In this document: positions 45,115 to 52,701 of the stretch, piece after piece
Layout: each line of letters opens with the position of its first letter
Position numbering within the stretch: the first letter of the stretch is position 1
Assembly (NCBI GenBank): GCA_018402445.1
Contig: JAGYIT010000007.1
Coordinates: 992,001 to 1,056,000 of the forward strand
From: Akkermansiaceae bacterium
GTDB lineage: Bacteria; Verrucomicrobiota; Verrucomicrobiia; Verrucomicrobiales; Akkermansiaceae
Direction: 5' to 3'
DNA: 64,000 bases
Notes under the pieces: generated by a model
Told to the model about the DNA's origin: nothing
The model's input: only the letters and a program-made list of their open reading frames with translations
Database searches by the model: none
Translations under genes and position numbers: made by a program

Positions 45115-46317
45115 TTACTTCCGCCGGATGCGCCAGACCTCGCAGATCTGGTTGCGCTCCGGGATGCGGCTGCTAAAGCGATCCGTTTGTCCGAGATACA
45201 CGGCCTGCACGCGCTGGCCTTCGCGTTTCCTCGCAGCGAAATACTCAGCCGCCGCCGTGGCGCGATCCGAGGAGAGCTGCTGGTTGGCATCCAGGCTCCC
45301 GGTTTCCGAGGCGTAGCCGATGATCAGGGTGAGGTCGCCGTCCGGTACCTCCTCGGCGATGATGAGGTCGAGCCGCCGCATATCCTCTTCGGTGAGTTCG
45401 CTGGAGCCTGTCGCGAAATCGAGCGCATGCAGCACGTTCGCGCCGAGATCCACACCGAGCTTGCTGTATTCGGTGGTAAGGTCGGAGTCCTTCATACCCT
45501 CGAGTTTCCGCAGCCTGCGGAAAAGCTCCACGGCGGCGGGGAGCAGGGCTTCCTCGCTTTCCGCGAAAAGATCCGCCTTGGGCGCGGCGTTCTCCAGTTG
45601 CCTGACGCGCTCCTCGAAAAACTCCTTCGCGCGCAGTGTCTCCTCGTAGCGGCGCTGGAGATCCGCGAACTCATCCCCGCTGACGCCGCCGGAGTGCCCG
45701 GCGAGTTCCTGCCTGGCCGCCTCCAGCTCACGGGCGAGGGCGTCCCGCTGAGCCTGCGAGTCCAGCAGCATCGTTTTCAACCTGTCCGTTTCCGAGGCGC
45801 TGATGAGGGCCCGCTGGAGTTCGTTTTGAAGTCGTGCGTTCTCATGGGAGACATCCTGCCGCAGTTTTTCCAGGCGCAGCGTCTCGGCGTTGCCCTGGGA
45901 GATGAACGTGTCCTTCTCCGCGAGCATCTGTTGAAACTTCCCGGAAATCCCGGCCAGTGTGTCGGCGTCCGCCTTGAGCCGTTTCGCGATGTCCTCGACA
46001 GGTTCCGAAGCTCCTTCGAGCGGCGGCAGTCCCATGGAGATGCGCTGCCGGTTCAAATCCGACCGCCGCGCCTCCAGATCCGCCTTGATCGCGGCCAAGG
46101 TTGGGTTGTCCGATGTTCCGTCCGCACCTTTTCCCGTACGCAGGGAGATGACCGCGAGCACGATGAGCATCGCGAGGATCATGAACAACAGTAAGGCAAC
46201 GGAATTCATCTGCCCGGTGAACCTGCCGTCTGTTCTAGCTTTCGCCGGTTCGCGATGAACGTGCTCCACGTCGTCGTGGCCTTCCTCGTTTTCCTCCTGT
46301 TGCTTGTCCTGTGACAT
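45115..46317 (-). CDS. MotB/OmpA-like envelope protein with a long coiled coil
   Basis: 400 residues from the ATG at 46317. A charged cytosolic N-terminus (His/Glu/Lys-rich, 1-38) is followed by one helix, MNSVALLLFMILAMLIVLAV (37-56). A long coiled coil follows (about 75-260, with LEAARQELAG and LQRRYEETLRAKEFFEERVR). The C-terminal part is OmpA-like: ALDFATGSSELTEEDMRRLD, LIIGYASETGSLDANQQLSS and the paired Arg near the end. Such proteins bind peptidoglycan from the inner membrane. It resembles stator or ZorB-type subunits in layout, but no MotA-like partner is adjacent. It ends 3 nt from mrpG. Confidence 0.8.
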   Translation of the reverse strand: MSQDKQQEENEEGHDDVEHVHREPAKARTDGRFTGQMNSVALLLFMILAMLIVLAVISLRTGKGADGTSDNPTLAAIKADLEARRSDLNRQRISMGLPPLEGASEPVEDIAKRLKADADTLAGISGKFQQMLAEKDTFISQGNAETLRLEKLRQDVSHENARLQNELQRALISASETDRLKTMLLDSQAQRDALARELEAARQELAGHSGGVSGDEFADLQRRYEETLRAKEFFEERVRQLENAAPKADLFAESEEALLPAAVELFRRLRKLEGMKDSDLTTEYSKLGVDLGANVLHALDFATGSSELTEEDMRRLDLIIAEEVPDGDLTLIIGYASETGSLDANQQLSSDRATAAAEYFAARKREGQRVQAVYLGQTDRFSSRIPERNQICEVWRIRRK

Positions 46318-46449
46318 GGCCGAACCGTGTCCGATGTCCCGCTGTCCTGTCAATGCGGCGTTATGCGGTACGCGTTTTGCCTGTTGTGCAGAGGCGCCCG
46401 AACATATCAGCGCATATACGGTTTTCACCGTTTCTGCGGTCTTTGCCGG

Positions 46450-47892
46450 TCACTTGGGGATCTCGTTGAGCGTGTAGAACGCGTCGGGGTGCCAGAGGGT
46501 GAGACCGGAGGCGGATTTCACGCCGGGGGCCTTGAGGTGGTGGACGTGGCCGCGGACGAGGCCCTCGATGACGAGGCGGACGGATTTCCCATCGGCTGCG
46601 ACGGATGCGGATTTGATAATGGGCGTGGCCTTGTCCACTTCGGGGGAGCCGTAGCCTTTTTGAAGGATGTAGGTCCATGCCTCCATGGAGTAGGAGGCGG
46701 GGTTGGCGGCGGAGGCGGGATCAAGCGGTTCGGTGAAGGTGAGGGTGAAGCCGTCCGGCTGGGCGCTCATGGTGAGGATCTCGAAAGGGGTTTTTCCGGT
46801 CCATTTGATACGGTCGAAGTTGAAGGGTTGGTTGCCTCGGGAGGCCCATCCGCGGTTGGAGCCGCCGACGAAGAGGACGCCGCGCTCATCGAGCTTGGCG
46901 GGGATGATGCCGCACTGGAATCCTTCGAGGAACAGGAAGACGGCGCCTTGGTAGATGCCGTTGACCTTTTCGAGGAAAACCCGCTGCACCTGGGAGTGGG
47001 TCTGTTCCCCGATGTAAACCTGCCCGGCCCAGGGGCCGAATTTACCGCCGCTGAGGTCGGGTTCGATGGCGGTGGGGGATTGGCCGACCTTACCATGTGG
47101 AAGGACGACGGCGGGCGGGATGTAGTCGGGGAATTTCAGGTGCTCGGCGAGGACGCGGGATTTGTCCTGCGGCTCAGGAGGGGCGGGGAGGTTGGCGAGC
47201 TTGTGGTATTTGTTGCCGGTGGGGTTGCCCTGAAAGGAGCCGGGCTTGAGCCATTTCAGAGAGGAAGAGCCGTTCCAGAGACCCTGGTTGTCGGTGTAGA
47301 AAACGTCGCCCTCGGCGTTGAAGCCGATGCCGCCGGGGGAACGAATGCCGGAGCAGGTGGGGATCATTTTCCCGTCCGGGGTGATGCGGACAGTCCATCC
47401 GCGCCAGTCGGAGGCCGCGCCGCCGGAACCTGTCAGGCAGAGGGTGATCCAGACGTCGCCGTTCTTGTCGGGCGGGGTGCCGAAGGCGTATTCGTGGTAA
47501 TCGCCGTTGATGCCCCAGTCGGAGTTGATAGTCTCGAAGACATCGGCGGTGCCGTCGCCGTTGGAGTCCTGGAGGCGGGAAAACTCGGGGCGCTGGGTAA
47601 GGTAGAGCGATCCGTCTTTCCAATACATGCCGAGCGGCTCGTGGAGGCCGTGGGCGAAGCGAGTCCATTTCACCTTCGAAAGGTCGTCCCCGTAGGCGCC
47701 CTCGCAGATCCACAGATCGCCGCGGCGGGTGGTGACGGCGACCTTGTCATCCGGCATCAGGGCGATGGAGCCGATCTCCATGATCTCGCCGGGAGGCAGG
47801 GGGATGGGCTCGATGGTGTAGAATTCGGACTGCTTCTGCGTTTGGGCAAACGAGGTGGCGGTGAGGGCGGTGAGGAAAAGGAGAGGGCGCAT
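46450..47892 (-). CDS. Secreted glucose/sorbosone-dehydrogenase-like beta-propeller
   Basis: 480 residues with a signal peptide (MRPLLFLTALTATSFA). Propeller repeats are evident: EIMEIGSIALMPDDKVAVTT, then RRGDLWICEG, RLQDSNGDGTADVFETINSD (Ca-binding loop) and IRSPGGIGFNAEGDVFYTDN. The C-terminus (from about 385, GFTLTFTEPLDPASAANPAS) is an added beta-sandwich. It is of the PVC type found next to cytochromes, and starts 51 nt after the c-type cytochrome gene, so the two are probably one operon. Reaction unknown; oxidation of a sugar is a family-based guess. Confidence 0.82.
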   Translation of the reverse strand: MRPLLFLTALTATSFAQTQKQSEFYTIEPIPLPPGEIMEIGSIALMPDDKVAVTTRRGDLWICEGAYGDDLSKVKWTRFAHGLHEPLGMYWKDGSLYLTQRPEFSRLQDSNGDGTADVFETINSDWGINGDYHEYAFGTPPDKNGDVWITLCLTGSGGAASDWRGWTVRITPDGKMIPTCSGIRSPGGIGFNAEGDVFYTDNQGLWNGSSSLKWLKPGSFQGNPTGNKYHKLANLPAPPEPQDKSRVLAEHLKFPDYIPPAVVLPHGKVGQSPTAIEPDLSGGKFGPWAGQVYIGEQTHSQVQRVFLEKVNGIYQGAVFLFLEGFQCGIIPAKLDERGVLFVGGSNRGWASRGNQPFNFDRIKWTGKTPFEILTMSAQPDGFTLTFTEPLDPASAANPASYSMEAWTYILQKGYGSPEVDKATPIIKSASVAADGKSVRLVIEGLVRGHVHHLKAPGVKSASGLTLWHPDAFYTLNEIPK

Positions 47893-47902
47893 GAGAAGAA
47901 GT

Positions 47903-47930
47903 GGCTGGTGATCAGTGATCGGTGATCGGT
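47903..47930. repeat. Heptanucleotide tract between cytochrome and propeller genes
   Basis: Units GGCTGGT, GATCAGT, GATCGGT and GATCGGT lie 11 nt upstream of the minus-strand start codon at 47892, and continue into GGAAGAA. Confidence 0.7.
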
Positions 47931-47943
47931 GGAAGAAGTTTCC

Positions 47944-49359
47944 TTACTTGAGGTGATAGGTGACGGTGACGGGCTTACCGGGGGCGAGGCTCACTGATTT
48001 CACGGGAGTGACCGAGGGGTTGTCGCCCAGAGGGATTTCAAGGACGGACGCGCCGCCGGAGAGGGTGAGGGTGCGGATGAGCGTGCCATCGGGGCCGGGC
48101 GCGAAGGCGTCGCTGAGAAGCTGCCCGTCGAGCTTGATGTGGAAAGTGGGGTTGCCGTTGGGATCGAGGCTGTAGCCCTTGAAGCGGGCGGAAGGCGCGA
48201 GGATGGGTTGCTTGGTGAGGGTGACGACCTCATCCGCGAGGGGCGGCTGAAAGCCCTGGCCTCGGTTCGTCCAATGGCGGCCGGCGTCGATGAAACCGCC
48301 CGACCACATCAGCTCGGGCGCGAGGTGATCGGCGGAATAGACCATATTTACCGCGCCGGGGAAACCGAAGCCGATGCCGCGGGCCGTGCTGCCTTCGATG
48401 AAATTGCGGTAGATGACGGTCTTGCCGTCCTGTGGGGTGAGCGGGATGGGCGGGGTGCCTGGCTTCGATTTCGGGGTTTGCGCGGAGACCCACTGCCACT
48501 CCTTAGCACCGGTCAGTTTCCAGCCGAGGGAGATTCCCTGCTCGCCCTTGCCTTGGAAGTATTCGATGCGGACGGGGTTCGCGCCCGCCTTGAGCACGGC
48601 TTTCCCCTTGGAGATGCGCTTGCCGCTGCCCATCGGTCCGAGGCCTTTCACCTCGGCGACGGGCTGGCCGTTGAGGATGAGCCGCGCGCCGTCATCGGCG
48701 TCGAGGATGAAGAGGTGTTCGCCGTCCACCGGAGCCATGAAATCGCCTTCCCAGACGATGCCGAAGTCCTCCTTCATGGCCGCGAGCGCGGTGTCGAGTA
48801 TGCCTTTGTGCTCCTCCTCGACGTTCTCGGCCTGGATCTTGTTGAAATCGGGCATCAGGTTCCACTGTCCCTTGTAAACACGCGAGGTCAGGTTCGCGAG
48901 GGCGGTGTCCTGTTTCTCTAGGGGGAAAAGCTTCAGCAGCTCGGGAGCCGTCCATGGGGTGGTGCGCGACTCGAACTCGGCGCGGGTGACGCGGACGAGG
49001 TCGCGCTTTACTTCCTGCCCCGTATTGCCCCAGGCGTTGTGGACGAAATTGAGGATCGCGCCGATCTGATCGTCGGTGAGTGCGTCGCCTTGCGGGGGCA
49101 TTTCAAGATTATAGGATTTTCCGCTCACCTCGATGGGTCCGGTGAGCCCCTTGAGGATGATGGCGACGGAGCGCTTCGGATTTCCGTGGATCCACTCACT
49201 GCCGGCGAGAGGTGGGAATGCGCCGCCGGTGGCTCCTTTGCCGTCGGGCGCGTGGCAGGCGGCGCAGTAAAGGCCGTAGAGCTGCTCGCCGTCCTGCGCC
49301 CGGAGATGGGTGGGCAGGAGGGAGAGGCAGAAAAGAAGCGTATATCTCAGCGGAATCAT
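47944..49359 (-). CDS. Secreted c-type cytochrome with PA14-like middle part
   Basis: 471 residues. The signal peptide ends near LRAQ. One haem c motif CAACH (Cys 32, Cys 35, His 36) is in a class I cytochrome domain (LYGLYCAACHAPDGKGATGG, with the Met ligand probably in NLEMPPQGDALTDDQIGAIL). A PA14-like region follows (WEGDFMAPVDGEHLFILDAD and SLGWKLTGAKEWQWVS). The C-terminal third is unassigned. It is likely an electron acceptor or sugar-binding partner of the propeller protein behind it, in the periplasm. The upstream 240 nt (49360-49598) show nothing I can name. Confidence 0.82.
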   Translation of the reverse strand: MIPLRYTLLFCLSLLPTHLRAQDGEQLYGLYCAACHAPDGKGATGGAFPPLAGSEWIHGNPKRSVAIILKGLTGPIEVSGKSYNLEMPPQGDALTDDQIGAILNFVHNAWGNTGQEVKRDLVRVTRAEFESRTTPWTAPELLKLFPLEKQDTALANLTSRVYKGQWNLMPDFNKIQAENVEEEHKGILDTALAAMKEDFGIVWEGDFMAPVDGEHLFILDADDGARLILNGQPVAEVKGLGPMGSGKRISKGKAVLKAGANPVRIEYFQGKGEQGISLGWKLTGAKEWQWVSAQTPKSKPGTPPIPLTPQDGKTVIYRNFIEGSTARGIGFGFPGAVNMVYSADHLAPELMWSGGFIDAGRHWTNRGQGFQPPLADEVVTLTKQPILAPSARFKGYSLDPNGNPTFHIKLDGQLLSDAFAPGPDGTLIRTLTLSGGASVLEIPLGDNPSVTPVKSVSLAPGKPVTVTYHLK

Positions 49360-49598
49360 GGGAGGAGAAACGGGGTTGGCGGGCGAGATGTTTCAGCCGA
49401 ACGAAAGAAATGGAAACATAATTCCCCGCCTCTCACGGCTGCATCCGGATGCCGAAGGAGTTCGTGCCTACGCTTTCGTTGTGTGTGGCGCTCCCCCGTG
49501 CGCGGGTGGTCGCAAATGGAATTCTCCGATGGGTGGAATGATTTTGTAGATCCGACCAAGCTCCTATATCGCCTAGCCGGGTGGAGGGGCGGCTCTTC

Positions 49599-50687
49599 TC
49601 AAAGCACGGCGTCGAGCACTTCGAGCGCCCTTTCGTTTTCCGCGGCGGTGCCGATGGAGATGCGGACCCAAGCGGGGAGCTTGTAGCCGGACATGGCGCG
49701 GACGATGACGCCTTGCTTGAGCATGTCGCGGAAGACGCGGTCGCCCTCGCCGACTTCGACAAGGATGAAGTTGGCGACGGAGGGAACATATTTCAGGCCA
49801 CGCTCCGCGAACGCGGCTTCGTAGAAGGCGAGACCCTCGCGGTTCACGGCTTTCGTCTTCTCGATGTGATCGGCGTCGTCGAGGGCGGCGAGGGCGGCGG
49901 CCTGGGCCATGGCGTTGGTGTTGAAAGGTTGGCGGGCTTTCTGGAGCAGGGCGGCGATGGGTTCCGGGGCGATGCCGTAGCCGATGCGCAGGGCGGCGAG
50001 TCCGTGGATCTTGGAGCAGGTGCGGAGGACGACTACGTTTTTCCCGGCGTGAACGTGCTTGAGGACATCGGGCGGGGTATCGAGGAACTCGAAGTAGGCC
50101 TCGTCGAAGACGGCGATCACGTGCGGCGGCAGGCGGTCGATGAAACGGTCGATGGCCTCCTGGGTGACATGGGTGCCTGTGGGATTGTTTGGGTTCGCGA
50201 CGAAAACGAGGCGGGTGTTTTCCGTGACGGCATCGGCCATGGCATCGAGGTCGTGGATGAAATCGGGATCGTTGACCTCGACGTATTTGGCGCCGAAGAG
50301 GGTGGCCATGAGTTTATAGACGACGAAGGCGTGTTTGGCGGCGATGAGTTCGGCGTCGCGGTTGAGGAAGGTGTGGCAGAGGAGCTCGATGATCTCGTTG
50401 GAGCCGTTGCCGAGGATGATGTTGGGGAGGCCGAATCCGAGTTTTTCTGCGATGGCGGTGCGGAGTTTGAATCCGCCGCCGTCTGGGTAGATGTGAGCTT
50501 GGTCGATGGCACCGGCCATGGCCTTTTTGGCGAGGGGCGAGGGGCCGAGGGGATTTTCGTTGGAGGCGACCTTGACGATGGCAGCGGGGTCGAGGCCGAG
50601 CTCGCGGGCGGTTTCCTCGATAGGTTTACCGGGTTCGTAGGCGATGAGGTCACAGACGAAGGAGTTGGCGAAATCGGAGATGGGCAT
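49599..50687 (-). CDS. hisC: Histidinol-phosphate aminotransferase
   Basis: PLP aminotransferase of histidine synthesis. The ATG at 50687 gives 362 residues. PLP features: VANPNNPTGTHVTQEA, AVFDEAYFEFLD and the lysine motif VVLRTCSKIHGLAALRIGYG (Lys 226). The longer reading to 50777 runs into the 51-nt repeat and is rejected. The other his genes are not in the window. Confidence 0.92.
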   Translation of the reverse strand: MPISDFANSFVCDLIAYEPGKPIEETARELGLDPAAIVKVASNENPLGPSPLAKKAMAGAIDQAHIYPDGGGFKLRTAIAEKLGFGLPNIILGNGSNEIIELLCHTFLNRDAELIAAKHAFVVYKLMATLFGAKYVEVNDPDFIHDLDAMADAVTENTRLVFVANPNNPTGTHVTQEAIDRFIDRLPPHVIAVFDEAYFEFLDTPPDVLKHVHAGKNVVVLRTCSKIHGLAALRIGYGIAPEPIAALLQKARQPFNTNAMAQAAALAALDDADHIEKTKAVNREGLAFYEAAFAERGLKYVPSVANFILVEVGEGDRVFRDMLKQGVIVRAMSGYKLPAWVRISIGTAAENERALEVLDAVL

Positions 50688-50737
50688 GGCGGGCGGAAAG
50701 TGGTGCGGGGGAGGGAATTTGTCGAGGGGAAGAGTGG

Positions 50738-50788
50738 ACGGGCGACAGTATGTCCCCCGGACGGACTGGGACTGCAAGTCCCAGCCAC
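50738..50788. repeat. 51-nt hairpin repeat, copy 2
   Basis: Second copy of the block at 13629-13679; they differ at one base. It lies between arsC-like and hisC. The stem TGGGACT-GCA-AGTCCCA is perfect. Confidence 0.85.
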
Positions 50789-50795
50789 GGTCTTT

Positions 50796-51152
50796 TCAAA
50801 TCAGTGACTCGGACCATTTCTGCGGATCGAAGCCCGCGAGGGCGAGATCGCCTTTGATGAGGAAGGGACGTTTGATGAGGTTGCCGTTGGAGGCGAGGAG
50901 GGCGAGGGCCTCGGCTTCGGGCATGGATGGGAGGGTGTCCTTGAGGTTGAGGGCGCGGTAGTCCTGTCCGGAGGTGTTGAAGCGTTTGCGGATGTCGCCG
51001 TTGGCGGATTTGAGGGCGAGCTGGAGTTCGGCGAGGGTGGGAGGCCTTTCGCGGATGGGGATTTCCTCGAAGGGGATGTTATTATCGCGGAGCCATTTCA
51101 CGGCCTTGCGGCAGGTGTCGCAGGTTTTGAGGATGTAAATTTTAACTTTCAA
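50796..51152 (-). CDS. ArsC/Spx-like thioredoxin-fold protein
   Basis: 118 residues. The redox pair Cys 11/Cys 14 in YILKTCDTCRKAVKWL and the end NGNLIKRPFLIKGDLALAGF match the ArsC/Spx/YffB family. True arsenate reductase needs a single Cys near the start plus three Arg; here a CxxC is present, as in YffB-like or Spx-type proteins, so the function is open. The start TTG at 51152 lies in a TTGAAAG-type heptad repeat, which makes the exact start uncertain. Confidence 0.8.
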   Translation of the reverse strand: MKVKIYILKTCDTCRKAVKWLRDNNIPFEEIPIRERPPTLAELQLALKSANGDIRKRFNTSGQDYRALNLKDTLPSMPEAEALALLASNGNLIKRPFLIKGDLALAGFDPQKWSESLI

Positions 51153-51167
51153 CTTTCAACTTTCAAG
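51140..51167. repeat. Heptanucleotide tract at the ArsC-like start
   Basis: AACTTTC occurs three times in tandem (51144-51164), preceded by AAATTTT and followed by AAGGAAGAGG. On the minus strand the unit is GAAAGTT, and the TTG start codon lies inside it. Confidence 0.8.
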
Positions 51168-51177
51168 GAAGAGGAAA

Positions 51178-51876
51178 TCATAATCCCCAGGCTCCGATTT
51201 CCTTGGATTTCGCGGTGCGCTGGAGATTCAACAAGCGGTCTTTCTGCTCGCGTAGCGGGGTGCCGTCGGGGAGGGGGGCTCCTTTTGTGTGGATGCGGGC
51301 GAGGCCGTTTCCGACGAGGAGTTCGTGGAGGAAACGCTTTTCTCCGTTGTAGGTGAGTTCGACGAAGGCGTGGTAGCGGCGGTCGCCGAAGGGGTCGTCC
51401 CATTCGGTGTGAAGAGTGAAAGGGGCTGCGGCGAGGAGGGCGAGCGCGTAGGTTTTCGCCTGATTGCCGATCTCCACCGCCTGCTGCGGGGTGATGCCGC
51501 CCAGATCCGCAGCCTGCTGGGCGATTCGTTTGTAATTATTGCGGCCGCCGCCGTAGGATTTGAAGGCGCTCTCCGGCGCATCGACGAAGTAGAGCCGGAT
51601 GATCTCGGACCTCCTGCCGGGCACTTTCACGCGAAAGCTGTCGCCGTCATTGCCGCGGTCATCGGCCAGGGTGCAGTCGTGGAAGACTTCGTAGCGTTCG
51701 GAAGTGGCGGCGCGGGATGGTTCGGAAGCGGGGGAGGCTTGCCCGGAGATGGGCGGAGCTTGCCTGCTTTTCGGTGCGGCGGGAGCGGACTCCCGATAGA
51801 CATCGAAGATCCAGACCACGACCGCTGCTAGGAGGATCAGGATCGGGACGACGGATGTCTTGGCGCGAACAGCCAT
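51178..51876 (-). CDS. Membrane-anchored thermonuclease (SNase) domain protein
   Basis: 232 residues. One N-terminal helix (VVPILILLAAVVVWIFDVYR, 9-28) and a Pro/Ser-rich linker lead to the nuclease domain: GNDGDSFRVKVPGRRSEIIR, LYFVDAPESAF and GLARIHTKGAPLPDG. The family acid and Arg residues (DGD, RLYFVDAPE) are visible. It probably cuts nucleic acid at the outer side of the membrane. It follows the M23 gene by 60 nt. Confidence 0.85.
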   Translation of the reverse strand: MAVRAKTSVVPILILLAAVVVWIFDVYRESAPAAPKSRQAPPISGQASPASEPSRAATSERYEVFHDCTLADDRGNDGDSFRVKVPGRRSEIIRLYFVDAPESAFKSYGGGRNNYKRIAQQAADLGGITPQQAVEIGNQAKTYALALLAAAPFTLHTEWDDPFGDRRYHAFVELTYNGEKRFLHELLVGNGLARIHTKGAPLPDGTPLREQKDRLLNLQRTAKSKEIGAWGL

Positions 51877-51907
51877 CGTGGGAAATGCGAGGTTAAGTCC
51901 AGCGGAA

Positions 51908-51942
51908 CTTGAATGTTGAATTTTGAAAGTTGAAATTTAAAG
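51908..51942. repeat. Heptanucleotide tract between M23 and nuclease genes
   Basis: Units CTTGAAT, GTTGAAT, TTTGAAA, GTTGAAA and TTTAAAG. The last unit contains the TAA stop of the M23 gene. The tract lies upstream of the nuclease start. Confidence 0.75.
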
Positions 51943-52605
51943 TCCCTTGAATCCGGCGTATTCTTGGTAAGTGCCCGTGGGAATTGCGACGCCGCGCCAT
52001 TCGCGGTTAAGGCGGCGGTATTTGTTGATGAACTGGGTGGGGTCCGCCCAGTTTGTGAGGTCGGCAGGGATGCCCCTGCGTCCCATGCCGATGTGGATGT
52101 TGTGGCGCATCTCGAAGTGGAGATGGGCGGTATACATGCCGCGATTCGTGCCGATGGTGCCGACCTGTTGGCCACGCTTCACGCCCTGGCCGGTTTTGAC
52201 CATCATCTTGTCGAGGTGGCCGTAGAGGGAGTCGATGAACTTCACCTGGCCACTTTGGGGGTCGCGGTAAGCGTGGCGGATGAGGACAACGTTGCCCCAG
52301 CCCTTGCGGACATCGTGGGCGAAGGTGACGACGCCGTCGGCGACGGTGTAAACGGGATCTCCGAGGTCGGTGTTGCCGCCGCCGCGCCCGTTCCAATCCT
52401 CGCCGAAGTGCTGGGGTGAGCGCAACCGCAGGCCGCGCGCCTTGTAATAGCCTTTGGCATCGGGTTTTCCGACAGGGAAATCGAAGCCGTCCGCCAGGTT
52501 CACTTTTACCGACGCGCCTGCAGGAACGGCGAACAACAGGGCACACAGCGCGGCGAAAACTGCGGTGAGCGTCTTGAAAACCTGTTTGATCCGATTTTTT
52601 TCCAT
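51937..52605 (-). CDS. M23-family metallopeptidase
   Basis: 222 residues with a signal peptide (cleavage near VPAGAS). LytM-type domain with zinc residues HFGED (His 66, Asp 70) and HLHFEMRH (His 161, His 163), VYTVADGVVTFAHDVRKGWG between. It cuts peptidoglycan cross-bridges or stem peptides in the periplasm. The ATG at 52605 was preferred, as it starts MEKNRIKQVFKTLTAVFAAL. The gene reads into the nuclease gene. Confidence 0.92.
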   Translation of the reverse strand: MEKNRIKQVFKTLTAVFAALCALLFAVPAGASVKVNLADGFDFPVGKPDAKGYYKARGLRLRSPQHFGEDWNGRGGGNTDLGDPVYTVADGVVTFAHDVRKGWGNVVLIRHAYRDPQSGQVKFIDSLYGHLDKMMVKTGQGVKRGQQVGTIGTNRGMYTAHLHFEMRHNIHIGMGRRGIPADLTNWADPTQFINKYRRLNREWRGVAIPTGTYQEYAGFKGL

Positions 52606-52642
52606 CCGCACACACTTCACTCCCGCTAACAATACGGGGCAA

Positions 52643-52681
52643 GGGAAAAAGAAAACGGCACACCCTTTGCAGGGTGCGCCG
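52643..52681 (-). terminator. Terminator after the MFS gene
   Basis: On the minus strand CGGCGCACCCT pairs with AGGGTGTGCCG around a 4-nt loop and runs into TTTTCTTTTT. It is 20 nt past the MFS stop. Confidence 0.85.
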
Positions 52682-52701
52682 TAGGAGAGGCGAAGGTGAG
52701 C

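Noticed and set aside
45115-46317. OmpA-like coiled-coil protein as a Zorya-type defence component
   Set aside because: No MotA-like ZorA partner or helicase/nuclease is beside it; the neighbours are the antiporter operon and a propeller gene.
50796-51152. Arsenate resistance determinant
   Set aside because: The CxxC pair and lack of neighbouring ars genes favour a general YffB/Spx-like protein.
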